Positions 23,601-33,570 of a stretch of DNA of 64,000 nt are shown here, one piece after another; positions within the stretch are counted from its first letter, which is position 1, and the number at the start of each line of letters is the position of its first letter. Location: the NCBI GenBank assembly GCA_025642075.2, contig JAODUO010000864.1, forward strand, positions 1 through 64,000, in the 5' to 3' direction. The stretch is from Ridgeia piscesae (Eukaryota > Annelida > Polychaeta > Sabellida > Siboglinidae). A program made the position numbers and the translations under genes. The notes under the pieces are model-generated. The model saw only the letters and a list, made by a program, of their open reading frames with translations, was not told the DNA's origin and ran no database searches.

Positions 23601-26490
23601 AGCTGCTGCAACGTGTCGTCGCCCCGGCCGTGTCGTCACACGGCGCTCCTCGGGGCTTTCACCATCAAGCCGGCCGCCGTCAGGGACCTGACCGTCTACA
23701 GGCGGGGTTGTCACGACGTCGTCACTCGGAGCACCGTCTTCGTCTTCTTGCCCAACTTCGCCATCTTCCTCATCGTCCTCTTTGGCCTACTGGTAAGCTG
23801 CCTCTGACGCGTGGTCGGCAATCATGAGTGGGTCGGGCCCCCAACCGCGAGAACCCGGTGTCGTGGGCCCAGAGACGACAGGGCCCATATTCGACAGGGC
23901 CCTGATTCGACCGGGCCCAGATTGGAAGAACTTTTGAAATATTGGTATGCAAAACATCCACGGAATTAGAGAATTTACATATTGATATACTTTGAAATAC
24001 TTTGTTCTGTTGGTTTTTTGTCAACCCAGTAAACGCATTAGCCTCGGGGGAACGAATGTTGTTCTTCTGCCGTGTCAATTATGCGCTGAGCGTCTGTGTG
24101 AATAGCCTCGTCCGATCGAGGACGCGACATTGTACACGTGTGTAATTACTTTTAGTCTAGTTGTGCTCCAGTACTGGTTAAGCTATGGGTGGCTAACGTG
24201 TATTTGACCTACTGTCTAACGTGTATTTGACCTACTGTCTAACGTGTATTTGACCTACTGTCTAACGTGTATTTGACCTACTGTCTAACGTGTATTTGAC
24301 CTACTGTCTAACGTGTATTTGACCTACTGTCTAACGTGTATTTGACCTACTGTCTAACGTGTATTTGACCTACTGTCTAACATGTATTTGACCTACTGTC
24401 TAACATGTATTTGACCTACTGTCTAACATGTATTTGACCTACTGTCTAACATGTATTTGACCTATTGTCTAACGTGTATTTGACCTACTGTCTAACGTGT
24501 ATTTGACCTACTGTCTAACGTGTATTTGACCTACTGTCTAACGTGTATTTGACCTACTGTCTAACATGTATTTGACCTACTGTCTAACGTGTATTTGACC
24601 TACTGTCTAACGTGTATTGGACCTACTGTCTAACGTGTATTGGACCTACTGTCTAACGTGTATTTGACCTACTGTCTAACGTGTATTGGACCTACTGTCT
24701 AACGTGTATTGGACCTACTGTCTAACGTGTAGTTGACCTACTGTCTAACGTGTATTTGACCTACTGTCTACGTCGTATTTGCTATGGGTCGCTAACGTGT
24801 ATTTGACCTACTGTCTAACGTGTATTTGACCTACTGTCTAACCTGTATTTGACCTACTGTCTAACGTGTATTTGACCTACTGTCTAACGTGTATTTGACC
24901 TACTGTCTAACGTGTATTTGACCTATTGTCTAACGTGTATTTGACCTTCTGTCTAACGTGTATTTGACCTACTGTCTAACGTGTATTTGACCTACTGTCT
25001 AACGTGTATTTGACCTAATGTCTAACATGTATTTGACCTACTGTCTAACGTGTATTTGACCTACTGTCTAACGTGTATTTGACCTACTGTCTAACGTGTA
25101 TTTGACCTACTGTCTAACGTGTATTTGACATACTGTCTAACATGTATTTGACCTACTGTCTAACGTATATTTGACCTTCTGTCTAACATGTATTTGACCT
25201 ACTGTCTAACATGTATTTGACCTACTGTCTAACGTGTATTTGACCTTCTGTCTACTTCGTACTTGTCACCCCGGGTCGCCCTTGTACTGCACACGACAGC
25301 GGGTCATGATTCGGAGTCGAATTTCGGTTTGGTTGAATCTGGGTTCACGACAACGAGTTCGAATCGCGTGCTGTGGTATCGAATCCACGTACAATTTGTT
25401 CATTCTACGTTGCTCCAGTTCACTCAGCTGTACACACGACTACCGTGGTGGTGTTTGTGTGAGAATAGTCTTCGCGTATTAATTGAAGAGTGGCATACTT
25501 ATTTCCCAGAGACGTCGAGATGGTGTCCGATTGAGCATATCTGCCAGGGCGTAACCATCGAAATGTGTAAATACTCTGGATGACGTCATGTATATATTGT
25601 TAAACACAGCAACATGGCTTACATGAATAAACATGTGTACATTCTTTGATTATAGACATTTACTTACAGTTGCGTGCGTAGCATATAACGTAATGAGCAA
25701 AAGAGCAAATGTGCAGATAATACTGACAAATGTGTCCGTGTCTGATGCACAGCATAACTTCGTGTTCGTTTGACTCTCTCTGTTTGAATTGACGCGTCTC
25801 TTCCAGTGGGTGGTGATTCTGCTCTCATCCGTCGTGCAATTGTCACTGGGTCAAGGTAAGTGTCTACTTCCGACAGCAAGCGTCTCTCTCCCAAGGTACG
25901 TCTCTCATACCGTCACCAGAACGAACTCGTTCATTCGAGGCTGAGTAATGTAGACAATAAATCGATACCTCGTTTTGCAGATGTAATCATTAGTGGAAGC
26001 GCTGTGGCGCTATGCGTGGAACTTCTGATTCGCCACTAAGTGAACCCGTGTTCGAATCCTCTGTCGAAACTTTAGCACACTGTTTACAGTACATTGCTCC
26101 AGTTCACTCAGTTGTATGAATGAGTACCTGGTTGTAGACCGTGGTGAACAATTTTTGTACTACATTGCTCCAGTTCACTCAGTTGCATGAATGCATACCT
26201 GGCTACATATTTGTGCACGAATAGTTTTCGCGCATTAATTGCAGCATGGCTGGATGGTTCCCAGAGAAGTCGAGCTAGTGACCGATTTCTACACGTGTGC
26301 CAAGTAAACGTATAAAGTGTTTTGAACAATCCCGAGGACTGGGTGTCGCGTCACGTAAACACTTACATTGTTTACCAGTACTGATTAGTTAGCAGCCTTA
26401 CTAGCTGTGAAAATACGTTGGTGACACACGTACTTTGTGTTGTCCCAATAAAAGGTTGCATTGTATTTGCAGTCGTCAGGACAACTGTAA

Positions 26491-26549
<59 letters not shown>

Positions 26550-26855
26550 GCGAAGTTCAATACGTATTATTACCTCTCCATATTAGTTCGCGATTAATCT
26601 CTTTGTTACGTCACATCGATATCCCAGAGTTCCAAACAATTATATTTTGTGACGTGTCAACGTCATTCCAGTCACCTTGTTGTGACGTCATTCAAATGTT
26701 CCAGTTGTGGTTCTTTTACAGGGAGTGACGCGGGCGGGGATCAAGGAGGGGGACAGATGAAGGAGAAAGAAGCCAAGAAACAGGGAGCAAAGAAACCAGG
26801 TAACTGTCTCAAGCATAGGGCACAGTTGTACATGTGATGTGCACATGAACACGTC

Positions 26856-26940
<85 letters not shown>

Positions 26941-27095
26941 TGTTTGTGTGTGTGTGTGTGTTGTGTGTGTGTGTGTGTATGTGCGTGTGTGAGTGTGTGT
27001 ATGTGTGTACGTGTGTGTGAGTGAGTGGGTGAGTGAGTGTGTGTGTGTGTACGTGTGTGTGTGCATGTGTGAACACATGTCAACAAGTGTGAGTA

Positions 27096-27140
<45 letters not shown>

Positions 27141-27155
27141 AGTAAAGGCGTCGGT

Positions 27156-27210
<55 letters not shown>

Positions 27211-27366
27211 TTATTTCTGCAAAGATAGCTTTCTACATGCAAGCCCTACAATTGTATAATGTTCGTACCCGTGTGTTTGACTGTGCTACACATTACGTAC
27301 ATGCTTCCTTCTACAGGGAAGGTCATGAAGAAGCTAGCATTCGGACGAAAAGGCAGGCGAAAATAA
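17780..27366 (+). CDS. Peripherin/RDS-like tetraspanin 1
   Basis: Six exons join in phase: 17780-18077, 22634-22886, 23546-23792, 25807-25855, 26722-26799 and 27317-27366, giving 324 residues. Membrane segments lie at about 10-34, 57-78, 92-113 and 249-278. The large extracellular loop has the tetraspanin CCG (155-157), then PFSCC (201-205), a Cys at 213 and RRGC (236-239), the pattern of peripherin-2/ROM1. DWFE, W and YLD after the CCG also follow that family. Peripherin and ROM1 build curved rims of photoreceptor disc membranes; invertebrate relatives are often annotated as photoreceptor outer-segment glycoproteins. I see no Cys between TM3 and the CCG, where peripherin-2 has the Cys used for disulphide-linked oligomers. 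The tail is Gly/Lys/Arg-rich. The gene is convergent with a paralog ending at 28114. Confidence 0.9.
18390..19640 (-). pseudogene. PIN-like domain plus CXC-domain protein relic (minus copy)
   Basis: Reading down from about 19640: LLNILRDDLVQPHDHVIIID, then after a frameshift a domain with HEEADTMI, SPDTDVLILPVDL and FHNFTGADWGGKF, then ISAFQLLGEG, EEVRPIEKFVLLIYSS and a truncated cysteine-rich end KCGCKTSCKCHCS. The DTDVL and F-H-x-F-T-G-x-D blocks match a multicopy family of uncharacterised proteins in many invertebrate genomes, which ends in a Tesmin/TSO1-like CXC zinc-binding domain. The function of that family is unknown to me. At least two frameshifts mark this copy as dead. It lies inside intron 1 of the tetraspanin gene, in antisense. 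Confidence 0.7.
19700..20262 (+). pseudogene. C-terminal copy of the same CXC protein (plus copy)
   Basis: The plus strand repeats the C-terminal part in broken frames: LPEDVQPVEKFV then a stop, RWELSRSRNL, then in another frame PVAVLELIKCGCKASCKGHCSCKKN followed in part by LPCTALCKCHTSDCSN and a stop at 20260. The CXC domain (C-x-C spacing, R/K-rich, ending in C-x-C-x5-C) is more complete here than in the minus copy. It is an inverted duplicate of 18390-18800. Confidence 0.7.
20545..20616. repeat. (TA)n microsatellite
   Basis: About 34 TA units between the CXC coding relic and its shared 3' tail, present only in the right copy. Confidence 0.95.
21070..21955. other. Tetraspanin intron 1, AT-rich part
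   Basis: Strongly AT-rich with no coding signal. Around 21095-21140 there is a sequence resembling the 'GCGCC...ATATCC' interspersed tail also seen near 28580 and 54690. Confidence 0.4.
21960..22500. repeat. About 52-bp minisatellite in tetraspanin 1 intron 1
   Basis: About ten imperfect units sharing TCGTGCTCATATCAATCACA and TCTGACC...GTTAACACGCAGT. It ends about 130 bp before the acceptor of exon 2. Confidence 0.9.
23005..23535. repeat. 27-bp minisatellite in tetraspanin 1 intron 2
   Basis: About 19 units of GTACGTGACTGCTGCTGG plus TGTTGTCTT variants, filling most of the intron up to the acceptor of exon 3 (GTCCGTGCAG at 23536-23545). The unit length is a multiple of three, so long open frames on both strands are artefacts. 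Confidence 0.92.
24190..25255. repeat. 23-bp minisatellite in tetraspanin 1 intron 3
   Basis: About 46 units of TAACGTGTATTTGACCTACT plus GTC, with CG/CA and TT/GG variants and one interruption near 24768-24795 (GTCGTATTTGCTATGGGTCG) that repeats the sequence flanking the left end (GCTATGGGTGGC near 24182). A block of the array together with its left edge has probably been duplicated. Confidence 0.93.
25300..25595 (+). mobile_element. tRNA-derived SINE, copy A
   Basis: Shares GTTCGAAT (a B-box-like core), TTGCTCCAGTTCACTCAGCT, TGTGTGAGAATAG...TTCGCGTATTAATTG and CCCAGAGA with the copies at 26000 and 63475. It is degraded at the 5' end and lies 210 bp before the small exon 4 of the tetraspanin gene. 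Confidence 0.7.
26000..26350 (+). mobile_element. tRNA-derived SINE, copy B, with internal duplication
   Basis: The head resembles a tRNA: GTGGCGC near the A-box position and GTGTTCGAATCC as B box. The body has ATTGCTCCAGTTCACTCAGT twice (near 26093 and 26163), then TTAATTGCAGCATGGCTGGA, CCCAGAGAAGTCGA and an AATCCCGAGGACTGGGTG tail. The duplicated body block distinguishes it from copy C. It lies in the intron after exon 4. Confidence 0.75.
26491..26550. repeat. (AAT)n microsatellite
   Basis: About 20 trinucleotide units in tetraspanin 1 intron 4. Confidence 0.95.
26857..27207. repeat. (GT)n and (TA)n microsatellite cluster
   Basis: A GT run at about 26857-27070 with interruptions, then two TA runs at about 27097-27137 and 27160-27207. 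All are inside the last intron of tetraspanin 1. Confidence 0.95.
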
Positions 27367-27841
27367 CTCGTCTTATCTGATACCTACTTACTTGTCCATT
27401 GCGACCCCAAAAACCCGCTGTCGTATCACAAACCCATTCCCGGGAGCGAGGACGACTGCATAGACTCGAGTGGTTTGCCTATATAATCCGTCTTGCAGGA
27501 CCAATGTAGGCCTGCGACGTCATTGAAAGGGAAACGTAACGAACACGGGCGAAACTAATTCTGTATACTACTTTGCCATTTCTGCATTTATGTTGCTGTG
27601 TTATTATAAATGCATAAAAAAATTATATAAGTTTAATTACTTGCACAATATGTGTGCATATCTCGCTGTGATAAATATTACATGCCCGAATTGTTCGTTC
27701 TTTTTTTCACAGACCGATTATATTTAGATTGCATGTGAAGTGTAAGTCAGTAAAAGTATTTATAAAAACACAAAACAAACAATGCTAGGTCCTCCTTGCA
27801 GTCCGGAAGAAAAAAAATGAAAACGACAACAAAATGAGAAT

Positions 27842-27847
<6 letters not shown>

Positions 27848-27890
<43 letters not shown>
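27848..27890. repeat. (GACA)n microsatellite
   Basis: About ten GACA units between the two convergent tetraspanin genes. Confidence 0.9.
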
Positions 27891-27891
<1 letters not shown>

Positions 27892-27985
27892 GACAGAGAG
27901 TGGGGGGGGGGAGAAAGAGAGATCTGGTTGGATGAAATATCAAACAAGATTTGACTCCGTGTAGCGAGTATTAAGGCTCATTTAT

Positions 27986-27991
27986 AATAAA
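27986..27991 (+). terminator. Possible polyadenylation signal of tetraspanin 1
   Basis: AATAAA on the plus strand, about 620 bp after the stop codon at 27366. It is the first canonical hexamer I noticed downstream, and use is not shown. Confidence 0.3.
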
Positions 27992-28071
27992 CAGCCACAG
28001 AGATAGAAGTAAACATCGAACACATGCTGCACAAAAAACCTGGAAAACTGCTTACATTCACACAAGATACA

Positions 28072-28077
28072 TTTATT
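28072..28077 (-). terminator. Probable polyadenylation signal of tetraspanin 2
   Basis: TTTATT on the plus strand is AATAAA on the minus strand, 36 bases after the tetraspanin 2 stop codon. It lies within 90 bp of the candidate signal of the convergent gene. Confidence 0.45.
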
Positions 28078-28113
28078 AGTAACAGAATGCATACAGTAGT
28101 ACATCTCGTAGCT

Positions 28114-30742
28114 TCAGTAGGAGGAGCGTCGTCGTCCCTTGTGTCGTCGACGTGGTCGGTGACTCCGATGTTTCCGCCGGCGGTGAGAGTACCTGCTCCG
28201 ACTGCGCCTAGCGTGTCGACGGTCGTCGTAGTCATCATCAAACTCGTCCTCCAGCGAGTCGTCCTGGTCGAATTCTAGCGCACCAATAATAACACTGATT
28301 ACTCTTATGCCTTGTAATAAAACTAATCATATTCTGATTAAACTTACAAAACAACCAATTAAAGTCCAAGCAGTTTACTAACTTGACAACATACTTAGAC
28401 CAAAGTACCGATCGTTGTCCTGATTAAAAAGTCAAGTATAAAAACTGACCAGTATCGGATACACCCGCACGGTGCCTAACAGTTGATGCTTGTATCGTTC
28501 CAATGTGTCGTTGCATTTGTACTTATTCATTTATTAACACAGGTTTAATGGTCTTAATTTTACAATAATAACAATTGTAAAACTTCTGTAGCGCCTATAT
28601 CCTTAACACGTTCGAGCTCAAAAGCGCAACAAACAAAATCATTTGGCTAGTCATACACGGGGACAGGCAAAAGTTGTCATTGGAGCATGGAACCACCGAA
28701 AATGTATGGTGGAAAAGCAATTTCAAACAAATATGTTTTCAGATTTTACGAATGTTTCAGAAGATTTAATCGTAATAGGCAGTTGCCGTTTGCCAATATT
28801 CAGCTTAGTTTTAGGAACAAGAAGCTGTTTGGAAACGGTTTATGTAAGGGTCATAGATATATCAGAGAAATATAGCAGATTAACTAAATAAGAAGACATG
28901 TATTGAAGAGAAACTGGCCACCAAGTAGTTCTTTCTTTGTCATGAGAACTTTTTCAAAAGAAGATGAGTAATCTCGATAAAAGTCTTACGAGATGCGTGC
29001 GCGTTAATGAGAAATAGCGCATGTTTACCTGGCCTAAGCTAGAAACATTGCTTACTAGTCCACACGGTGTCCAAACACTAGAAAAGAAGGTGTCTAACCG
29101 TTATTTTTCATATTTACCAGCGACCGGGCTCGTTTCTGTAGTAATGATCACAAATGGTACGAAATACAATTTATCAGCCAACTTTCTGTATAAGATGATG
29201 ATTTTCGGCAAGGGATGCTCATAATTTAATTGATTACTTATTACAAGATTGATGATAACATGTTCACATTGAAAGGGTCTGTGTCCACCAATCACGTTCG
29301 TGCGCTGCTTACCTGGCTCTAGCAGAGGTTGTCTTCCCTGGCGGAAAGGCTGTATCCCCTGACCAAAAGGCTGTATCCCCTGACCATAAGGCTGTATCCC
29401 CTGACCATAAGGCTGTATCCCCTGACCAAAAGGCTGTATCCCCTGACCAAAAGGCTGTATCCCCTGACCAAGAGGCTGTATCCCCTGACCAAGAGGTTGT
29501 GTTCCCTGAGCGAAACCTTGTATTCCTTGACCAAGAGTTTGTCTTCCCTGACCACGTGCTTGGCGAAGAGCTCGTTTTCCCTCCATGACGAGTCGTTTTT
29601 CCTCCCGAATGTTGAGTCGTTGTGCTTTGAGTCTTGCAGCGTTATCGGCCGATGAGAAACGTCGCACAAGCACACAGAGAATCATCTGTGAGAAGGCGAA
29701 GAAACATAGAACTGACCACTCACTGGCGATTGTGGAACAGACGAACAGGCGATAGTGGAAGAGACGAACAGGCGATAGTGGAAGAGACGAAAAGGCGATA
29801 GTGGAAGAGACGAACAGGCGATAGTGGAAGAGACGAACAGGCGATAGTGGAAGAGACGAACAGGCGATAGTGGAAGAGACGAACAGGCGATAGTGGAAGA
29901 GACGAACAGGCGATAGTGGAAGAGACGAACAGGCGATAGTGGAAGAGACGAACAGGCGATAGTGGAAGAGACGAACAGGCGATAGTGGAAGAGACGAACA
30001 GGCGATAGTGGAAGAGACGAACAGGCGATAGTGGAAGAGACGAACAGGCGATAGTTGAAGAGACGAACAGGCGATAGTTGAAGAGACGAACAGGCGATAG
30101 TGGAAGAGACGAACAGGCGATAGTGGAAGAGACGAACAGGCGATAGTGGAAACGACGAACAGGCGATAGTGGAAGAGACGAACAGGCGATAGTGGAAGAG
30201 ACGAACAGGCGATAGTGGAAGAGACGAACAGGCGATAGTTGAAGAGACGAACAGGCGATGGTGGAACAGACGAACAGGCGATAGTGGAAGAGACGAACAG
30301 GCGATAGTTGAAGAGACGAACAGGCGATAGTGGAAGAGACGAACAGGCGATAGTGGAAGAGACGAACAGGCGATAGTGGATACGACGAACAGGCGATAGT
30401 GGAAGACCCGACTAGACGATGACAAAACGTTGACTACGGCATGTTGCCATGACATACACGCACATAACCGATTCAACCGTTGGCCTAGTCTAGTTACCGA
30501 GACAACAAACACGACGATGTTGCCAATGCCAAAGCCCCAGAAGAGACGGAACTTGTAGCTGAACGCCACTGCGGCTGCGCAGCCCGTCTTGTAGATGGTG
30601 GGTTCCTGGAAGGTTGGCAGCGGGAAATGGGCGCAAGGCGTCTTGGCCGACGTGTTGCAACAGCTGAAGGGAACAGCGTTGACGACAAACAGCGACCCAG
30701 GCGGCCTGAAGGAAACATAAGGCAACTCAATACTAAGTAGTC

Positions 30743-30782
<40 letters not shown>

Positions 30783-30834
30783 CAGTAGCAGTAGCAGTAG
30801 CAGTAGCAGTAGCAGTAGCAGTAGCAGTAGCAGT

Positions 30835-30868
<34 letters not shown>

Positions 30869-30959
30869 AAAATAATAATGACAGTAATGATAATTATGAT
30901 GATAATAATGATATTATTATTTTTATTATTATTATTATTAGTATTATAGTATTAGTTAT

Positions 30960-31027
<68 letters not shown>

Positions 31028-32534
31028 AAAGCAGTAGTAGTAGTAATAATAGTAGCAGTAGTAGTAGTAGTAGTAGTAAGCACTAAGGCAACTGTTACTC
31101 CGTATAAATCTTGGAAGTCAAAGTCAGAGGCGGATTAAGACAAAAACAAGGTTAATCTCAATCTCAGAGTCGATACGTCTAACCAATATTCCGTTGTCCA
31201 CAGAATGGTCTGATACGCTTAATCGACGATAAAACACGCGGGCATCATGCTTAGCAAATCTGTGTTGTTATCTGCATCGAAAATAAGACTGTGCTTCGGT
31301 GGGTTGATACGTGTACGCTGAACTCACAGTATAACCCTCGGGTTGGTGACGAGGGACTCGTTGAACCAGGGCGTCATGAGCCAGTTGGACAGGTTCGCGA
31401 AGCCGCAGCACTCGTACTCCTGCTGCAGGCGGTCGATGCGTTCCTTCGTCGCCGTCGACGCGTTGTAGTCGTGGATGGACTCGTTGAAGCCGACCGACAA
31501 CCTCAGGCCGACTTGCGACGTCTCCTGCCCGACGGAACACGACTCGGTGTGGGTGGCTCGGACGTGCGTACTTATAATTTATCGTATGCATGCATACACT
31601 CACGCGCGCACACGTATACGTGTATGCATGCAGACATTTACGTACGACGCTTGCGTGCATGCAACACGCGTTCGTCGATGCCTACGTGTGTGTGCATATC
31701 TACATAGGCACGCAAGGATGAACGCTTATGCGCTCGTTCGCACAAACACACACGCGCGCGCGCAAACGCACACACACACAGGCACACGTACACTGAGAAA
31801 GAGAGAGGGGGGAGAGAGAGAAAGAAAGAGGGAGAGTAAGAAGGACGGGAGAGAGGGAGAGGGAGAGGGAGAGGGAGAGGGAGAGGGAGAGGGAGAGGGA
31901 GAGGGAGAGGGAGAGGGATAGGGAGAGGGAGAGGAGAGGGAGGGAGAGGGAGAGGGAGAGAGAGAGGGAGAGGGAGAGGGAGAGGGAGAGGGAGAGGGAG
32001 AGGGAGAGGGAGAGGGAGAGGGACGGGAGAGAGAGAGACAGGGTGAGAGAGGAAGAGAGGTGTGTCTCTAAATTGTGGCTCAAGCTGAGTTGTGGACACC
32101 GTATGTTATTGTTAGTGCAACGACAGTGGAGTGCACCCTGCGACGTGACACGTCTAGTTTCTTATTGCTAGATCCAACTGACGACGCTGTTTACAAACCA
32201 TCAGCAGTAGGATGCCGGTTGCGAGCAGTAGCCAGTCGAACAGAAACAGGAAGATCATATGCGTGGCGAGCCACGAGCCACATCCGCCTCGCCCGGAAGT
32301 CACCAGTGCGCATGAGCAAGCAATGATGCCCACAAAGTTGGTGAGCAACATGAGGATACCAGACGCAAAGATCAGAGAGACAATGTACCCGTAGCGAGAG
32401 CCTACAACGAAATACTTGTGTACATCGGGAGTGCTACTGAGGTAAATTCCCATCATGAGGCTGACAATGCTCAGTATCATCACGATTACATTCAGCAGGA
32501 GCGACAAGATCCCTAGATAAACACGAGCCGACAT
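28114..32534 (-). CDS. Peripherin/RDS-like tetraspanin 2 with extended repeat tail
   Basis: Five minus-strand exons join in phase: 32534-32199, 31524-31328, 30705-30498, 29685-29313 and 28274-28114, giving 424 residues. The exon 1 donor (ATG|GTTTGT) is weak, but the frame and homology fit. Membrane segments are near 6-30, 50-72, 88-112 and 229-256. The extracellular loop has CCG (151-153), PFSCC (190-194), Cys 202 and TGC (218-220), the same layout as tetraspanin 1 and peripherin-2/ROM1. No Cys precedes the CCG in that loop. The cytoplasmic tail is about 165 residues: a charged, probably helical part (258-296), about ten heptads of the type F/L/Y-GQGIQP (298-367), an acidic patch (372-389, rich in D) and an Arg/Ser/His-rich end finishing in RRRSSY. 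Such a tail is not usual in peripherins. The protein probably acts in sensory-cell or other curved membranes by family analogy. Confidence 0.88.
28570..28900. other. Tetraspanin 2 intron 4; possible repeat tail, no gene
   Basis: The plus-strand frames at 28643-28891 have no domain features. At 28581-28630 a GTAGCGCCTATATCC block resembles interspersed sequences near 21095 and 54690. Otherwise the intron 28275-29312 shows nothing. Confidence 0.35.
29336..29530 (-). repeat. 21-bp coding minisatellite (heptad repeat of tetraspanin 2)
   Basis: About nine to ten units of 21 bp (minus-strand GGTCAGGGGATACAGCCT core) inside exon 4, each coding one seven-residue unit. Synonymous and conservative changes (F, Y or L at one position) are the main differences, so the reading frame appears to be kept. 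Confidence 0.9.
29725..30410. repeat. 23-bp minisatellite in tetraspanin 2 intron 3
   Basis: About 29 units of GAAGAGACGAACAGGCGATA plus GTG, filling the intron between exon 4 (acceptor at 29686) and exon 3 (donor at 30497). The long minus-strand open frame 29682-30725 is exon 3 running on through the array and is not all coding. Confidence 0.93.
30736..31080. repeat. (TAG)n/(CAG)n/(ATT)n microsatellite cluster
   Basis: Runs of AGT, AGTAGC and TTA trinucleotides in tetraspanin 2 intron 2, beginning about 30 bp upstream (in gene direction) of the exon 3 acceptor. Confidence 0.93.
31746..32040. repeat. (CA)n and (GGGAGA)n repeats
   Basis: A short CA/CG-rich run (31746-31790) followed by a hexanucleotide GGGAGA array (about 31854-32035) in tetraspanin 2 intron 1. 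The sense strand of the gene reads TCTCCC, a strong polypyrimidine tract. Confidence 0.93.
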
Positions 32535-32618
32535 GTTTGCTCGACCAGTCTAAAAATCAATGGCGCAACGGAAATGACGTTCACCGGCTTCCTGTTGGCA
32601 AGAAAGTTACGTAGTGTG

Positions 32619-32626
32619 TGACGTCA
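32619..32626 (-). promoter_or_regulatory. Full CRE palindrome upstream of tetraspanin gene 2
   Basis: TGACGTCA within GTGTGACGTCACAG, 85 bp upstream of the start codon at 32534. It mirrors the position of the site at 17681-17688 before the paralog. Confidence 0.5.
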
Positions 32627-32999
32627 CAGAATCGCCGCGTTCTTGAGAACGTCCAAAGCAACGGCAAGTTTATTTCGGGGGGTTGGTTGCAACAACAGCA
32701 CTGTGTGTGGTGGTGTAACATAGCTGTGACAATTGACGTGGTCTCACGCCGCCTTCTACGCCGACTGTTGACACCCAAGCGTCTGTTGCCTGCCGGACGT
32801 GACTGTGTTTCTACTGCAATCTCATTGGGCCGTAGGCTAGTACCACAGTTGGTTGTTAGAATCAGCAAGATTAATCTCAAGGTTTATTGTCTATTGTTAC
32901 TGTTTCTCTATTGATGTATTTTTTATATTTCTCGTATGCTTTTGTCCGATATAGGCTGATTAGTTAACTCTTTTAATTATATTGGTCTGGGTGACTTCC

Positions 33000-33570
33000 C
33001 CAATCTCTTTGGAGGCGGGACTTAAGTTGCTTTACTGTCCCGGCCTGAACTGTGTCGTCTGACAGAGAGTTCCACACTTTAACTACTGGGGTCAAGAAGA
33101 AGTAATGTCTGTAGCCTGTTGCACTCTGGGTTTGTAGTTTTCACTGCGCCCTCTTGTTATACCAGTGGTATTTCTGGCAGCCCCATCAGTATCAAAATCA
33201 AGACTGACTCGTCTGTTTAATCACTACATAGACGTAGACCGAGTTTATTCCTTTGACAATTTTGAAAGTCTGGACTATATCTGTTCTCTGGCGTCTGTAG
33301 TTCAACATAGGAAAGTTTAACCATTTTTGTCTACTGTTGTATGCTAATCTCTTTGTTTCCGGCACAAGTCTTGTTGCCCGCCGCTGAACTTGCTCAATGA
33401 GGTTGGTCTTTTTTCAGATGAGGGCACCAGACACATGACGCATACTCAAGGTGTAATCTAACCATTGCTTTGTACAATAGCATAAAGGTGTCCTTGTTGA
33501 GATGTCTGAATGTTCTTGCTAGACATCCAAAAATTTGGTTGGCCTTCTTGATTGCGTTTTCATGGAGTTA
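33000..33570 (-). mobile_element. CR1-like LINE relic, end of RT domain and C-terminus
   Basis: The minus strand reads, in slightly shifted frames, AIKKANQIFGCLARTFRHLN, then KDTFMLLYKAMVRLHLEYAS, CVWCPHLKKD, a broken RATRLVPETK equivalent, and LNYRRQRTDIVQTFKIVKG. 'F..LD...F..LYK..VRPHLEY...VW.P' is the conserved thumb/C-terminal segment of CR1-like and related LINE reverse transcriptases. Stops and frameshifts mark a dead, 5'-truncated copy 460 bp upstream of tetraspanin 2. Confidence 0.8.

Noticed and set aside
29682..30725. 347-codon minus-strand protein
   Set aside because: Only its first part (30705-30498) is tetraspanin exon 3; the rest is the donor site and the 23-bp intronic array.
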